NCBI RefSeq assembly: GCF_030817535.1
Contig: NZ_JAUSZL010000002.1
Span: 6,386,001 to 6,450,000 of the forward strand
Direction of reading: 5' to 3'
Length of the DNA stretch: 64,000 nucleotides
DNA from: Streptomyces sp. V3I8
GTDB taxonomy: Bacteria > Actinomycetota > Actinomycetes > Streptomycetales > Streptomycetaceae
Shown: in pieces, positions 62,236 through 64,000 of the stretch
How positions within the stretch are numbered: position 1 is the first letter of the stretch
How the letters are laid out: every line of letters begins with the position of its first letter
The notes under the pieces: model-generated
Database searches by the model: none
The model's input: the letters and a program-made list of their open reading frames with translations, nothing else
Told to the model about the DNA's origin: nothing
Position numbers and translations under genes: made by a program

Positions 62236-62548
62236 TCTCGCTGCGCCCAGTGTACGGCGCCGGACCGACGGCGGCGGACCGGTTTTCCGCGCCCCGCGCG
62301 CGGGGCGCGGCGGCGCTGCCCGCGGGTGCGCACTGGGCCGAATGCCGACGGGCCGGTGTTCGCATCCTGGGACGGGCGGCCCGGCGGATTACCCGGCGGG
62401 GAGCTGGGCACAACGCTTGCAGACCGGATCGCGGTACGCGCGGGACGGAGGAATCGGACGGCGTGCCCCGTTGCCGCGGGACTCAAGTCGATTTATCGTC
62501 CCAGCACGATTCGCGTGCAAGGTCACAATCCGTGAAGGGGCCGCGGCC
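62236..62548 (+). other. Gene-free stretch before the dksA-like gene
   Basis: This 313-base region lies between the divergent ileS T-box leader and the zinc-finger gene. It must hold both promoters. I see no ORF with coding bias, no tRNA and no strong hairpin. CACAACGCTTGCAGACC near 62410 and an A/T-richer patch at 62485-62530 are the only promoter-like parts. Confidence 0.4.
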
Positions 62549-63286
62549 ATGGTGGCGAAGAAGACCGCCGTACAGCAGTCGGCGTCCGGCAGATCCACGG
62601 GAGCGGCCGGTGCCGGGGACGCTCCCGCGAAGAGGACCGCCTCCCCGGCGGAGCGGGCACCGCGCAGGAAGGCGACCACCGGCGCCGGCAGGACCGGCGC
62701 GAAGAGGACCGCGGGCGGCAAGGGCGCACCTACGGCCAACAAGGCGGTCGCTTCCGCGGCCGAGGGAGCGGCCGAGGCCGCCGACACGACGGGAGCCACG
62801 ACGGTGGTTGCGAAGAAGACCCCTGGCACGGCCGCGGCGGCGGACCAGCCCACCGCGGTTCCCAAGGCGCGGGTGGCCGCGGTGGAACCCGGCGAGCTCG
62901 CGGTACGCCCCGGCGAGGACCCCTGGACCCCCGAGGAGGTCGAGCAGGCGCGCACGGGACTGGACTCCGAGGCGCTGCGGCTGCGCACCGAGCTCACGCG
63001 CTCCGAGGAGTCCCTGGTGGGTCTGATGCGCGACTCCGGGGACGGCGCGGGCGACGACCAGGCGGACACCGGCACCAAGAACATCACGCGCGAGAGCGAG
63101 ATGGCGCTCGCCGCCAACGCCCGGGAGATGCTGGAGCAGACCGGGCGCGCCCTGGACCGTCTGGACACGGGCACGTACGGGCTCTGCGAGAACTGCGGCA
63201 AGGCCATCGGCAAGGCCCGGATGCAGGCCTTCCCGCGCGCCACGCTGTGCGTCGAGTGCAAGCAGAAGCAGGAGCGCCGTTACTGA
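62549..63286 (+). CDS. DksA/TraR-type zinc-finger protein with histone-H1-like tail
   Basis: A 245-residue protein with a C-terminal DksA/TraR domain (about 165-240). The zinc cysteines are in YGLCENCGKAIG and LCVECKQKQ. A preceding coiled coil (VEQARTGLDSEALRLRTELTRSEESLVGL, about 130-160) lacks the paired acids of E. coli DksA at its tip, so polymerase action is uncertain. The first 115 residues are Lys/Ala/Thr-rich (MVAKKTAVQQSA, AKRTA, RKATTGAG), like a histone H1 or HU-tail. It may bind DNA. The ATG at 62549 is followed by a GTG; AAGGGG lies about 9 bases upstream. It is 114 bases before lspA. Confidence 0.85.
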   Translation: MVAKKTAVQQSASGRSTGAAGAGDAPAKRTASPAERAPRRKATTGAGRTGAKRTAGGKGAPTANKAVASAAEGAAEAADTTGATTVVAKKTPGTAAAADQPTAVPKARVAAVEPGELAVRPGEDPWTPEEVEQARTGLDSEALRLRTELTRSEESLVGLMRDSGDGAGDDQADTGTKNITRESEMALAANAREMLEQTGRALDRLDTGTYGLCENCGKAIGKARMQAFPRATLCVECKQKQERRY

Positions 63287-63400
63287 CCTCCCGCGGCCGG
63301 ACGCCGATCCGCCCGGTGTGCCTCCTGGGCACCCGGCCGCGGCGGACCGTGCCGTACCCTCGTGCTCAGTCAGGCACCTAGGTCGAGGGACACAACTCAC

Positions 63401-64000
63401 GTGGCAGAGGCGGAGCGCATCATCGGTACGCCGGACACCCCGGGCGCGGCGGGAGCCGGTCCGGAGCAGCCCGACAGGAGCGTGGCGCCGGACGGGCCGA
63501 CGGACGCCGGCCCCGGCCCCGGTCCTGGTCCCGGTCCCGGTCCCGACAGCGGCTCCGACCCGGGCCCCGGGGAGGCGCCGGACGAGGCCGCGGCGCCCAG
63601 GGGCGGGCGCCGGATCGCCGTGCTCTTCACCGTCGCCGCGCTGGCGTACGCGCTGGACCTGATCAGCAAGCTGGTCGTGGTCGCGAAGCTGGAGCACCAC
63701 GAGCCGGTGGAGATCGTCGGGGACTGGCTGCGCTTCGAGGCGATCCGCAACGCGGGCGCCGCCTTCGGCTTCGGCGAGGCCTTCACGATCATCTTCACGG
63801 TGATCGCCGCCGCCGTGATCGTGGTGATCGCCCGGCTCGCCCGCAAGCTCTACAGCCTGCCCTGGGCCGTCGCGCTCGGTCTGCTGCTCGGCGGCGCGCT
63901 CGGCAACCTCACCGACCGGATCTTCCGCGCGCCGGGTTTCCTCGAGGGCGCGGTCGTCGACTTCATCGCGCCCAAGCACTTCGCGGTCTTCAACCTCGCC
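63401..64000 (+). CDS. lspA: Lipoprotein signal peptidase LspA, 5' part
   Basis: Cleaves signal peptides from prolipoproteins in the plasma membrane. The window holds the first 200 codons. An N-terminal extension of about 70 residues is Pro/Gly/Asp-rich and includes a PG run. Four TM segments follow, with the family motifs [21 protein letters not shown] in two blocks near 86, [10 protein letters not shown] near 116, and the catalytic Asp in GNLTDRIFR near 168. VVDFI and FAVFNLA lie at the window edge; the second catalytic Asp should be the next residue or so and is out of view. GTG start at 63401; TACCCT at 63355-63360 is a possible -10 box. Confidence 0.93.
   Translation, partial: MAEAERIIGTPDTPGAAGAGPEQPDRSVAPDGPTDAGPGPGPGPGPGPDSGSDPGPGEAPDEAAAPRGGRRIAVLFTVAALAYALDLISKLVVVAKLEHHEPVEIVGDWLRFEAIRNAGAAFGFGEAFTIIFTVIAAAVIVVIARLARKLYSLPWAVALGLLLGGALGNLTDRIFRAPGFLEGAVVDFIAPKHFAVFNLA

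Overview
The window is a gene-dense, very GC-rich stretch of an actinomycete chromosome, almost certainly a Streptomyces. GC is strongly biased at third codon positions, and GTG and TTG starts are common. The gene order (glkA, a MacRS-like two-component pair, pfkA, trpEG/aroH, bfd/bfr, thiOSG, thiE, metF, the division and cell-wall cluster, ileS, lspA) is the one I remember from the core of the S. coelicolor chromosome, roughly SCO2074 to SCO2128 in reverse. I see no rRNA, tRNA, prophage, insertion sequence, CRISPR array or biosynthetic cluster. This is conserved core chromosome, and most of the interest lies in regulatory RNA, operators, small ORFs and unusual motifs.

Region 1 (1-8400) holds the end of an SRPBCC protein, an ArsA-like ATPase with an altered P-loop, a DUF5304 gene, ROK glucokinase (glkA), a nuclease/phosphatase-fold protein, an esterase with a membrane protein, a PlsC-type acyltransferase and a sensor kinase/response regulator pair. 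Region 2 (8400-16000) holds a phosphofructokinase with residues typical of the pyrophosphate-dependent type, then a fused anthranilate synthase (trpEG) behind a Trp-Trp-Trp leader peptide and attenuator. Divergent from trpEG is class II DAHP synthase. These are followed by the bacterioferritin/ferredoxin pair with an iron box, a molybdopterin oxidoreductase and endonuclease IV.

Region 3 (16000-28000) holds a PASTA Ser/Thr kinase, a thiOSG operon under a TPP riboswitch, two oxidoreductases, an Rv2175c-type DNA-binding protein, thiE, metF, a membrane protein with a long Q/Y/G-rich tail, and a DUF4126 membrane protein with MacR-like boxes at its start. Region 4 (28300-40150) holds an ABC/YhgE-Pip/TetR operon with a 32-bp palindromic operator, a divergent HEPN protein, a methyltransferase, a DUF3040 protein, a MoxR-DUF58-transglutaminase operon and a beta-carbonic anhydrase.

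Region 5 (40300-58600) is the dcw cluster: rsmH, a possible 34-codon ORF, ftsL, ftsI, murE, murF, mraY, murD, ftsW, murG, ftsQ, ftsZ, pgeF, yggS, sepF, yggT and divIVA. These genes make lipid II, build the septum and drive tip growth; many overlap by 4 bp. The ftsQ-ftsZ gap carries BldD-like and WhiA-like sites and a strong inverted repeat. Region 6 (58700-64000) is ileS on the minus strand behind a T-box leader, a DksA/TraR zinc-finger protein with a histone-H1-like tail, and the 5' part of lspA.

The observations most worth following are: the GxHH version of the HIGH motif in IleRS; the ORF wedged between rsmH and ftsL; the MacR-like boxes at the DUF4126 gene; the D104/K125 phosphofructokinase; and the TetR palindrome shared by a degenerate ABC/YhgE operon and a HEPN protein with an intact Rx4H motif. 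All functional calls come from reading the sequence; no database search was run.
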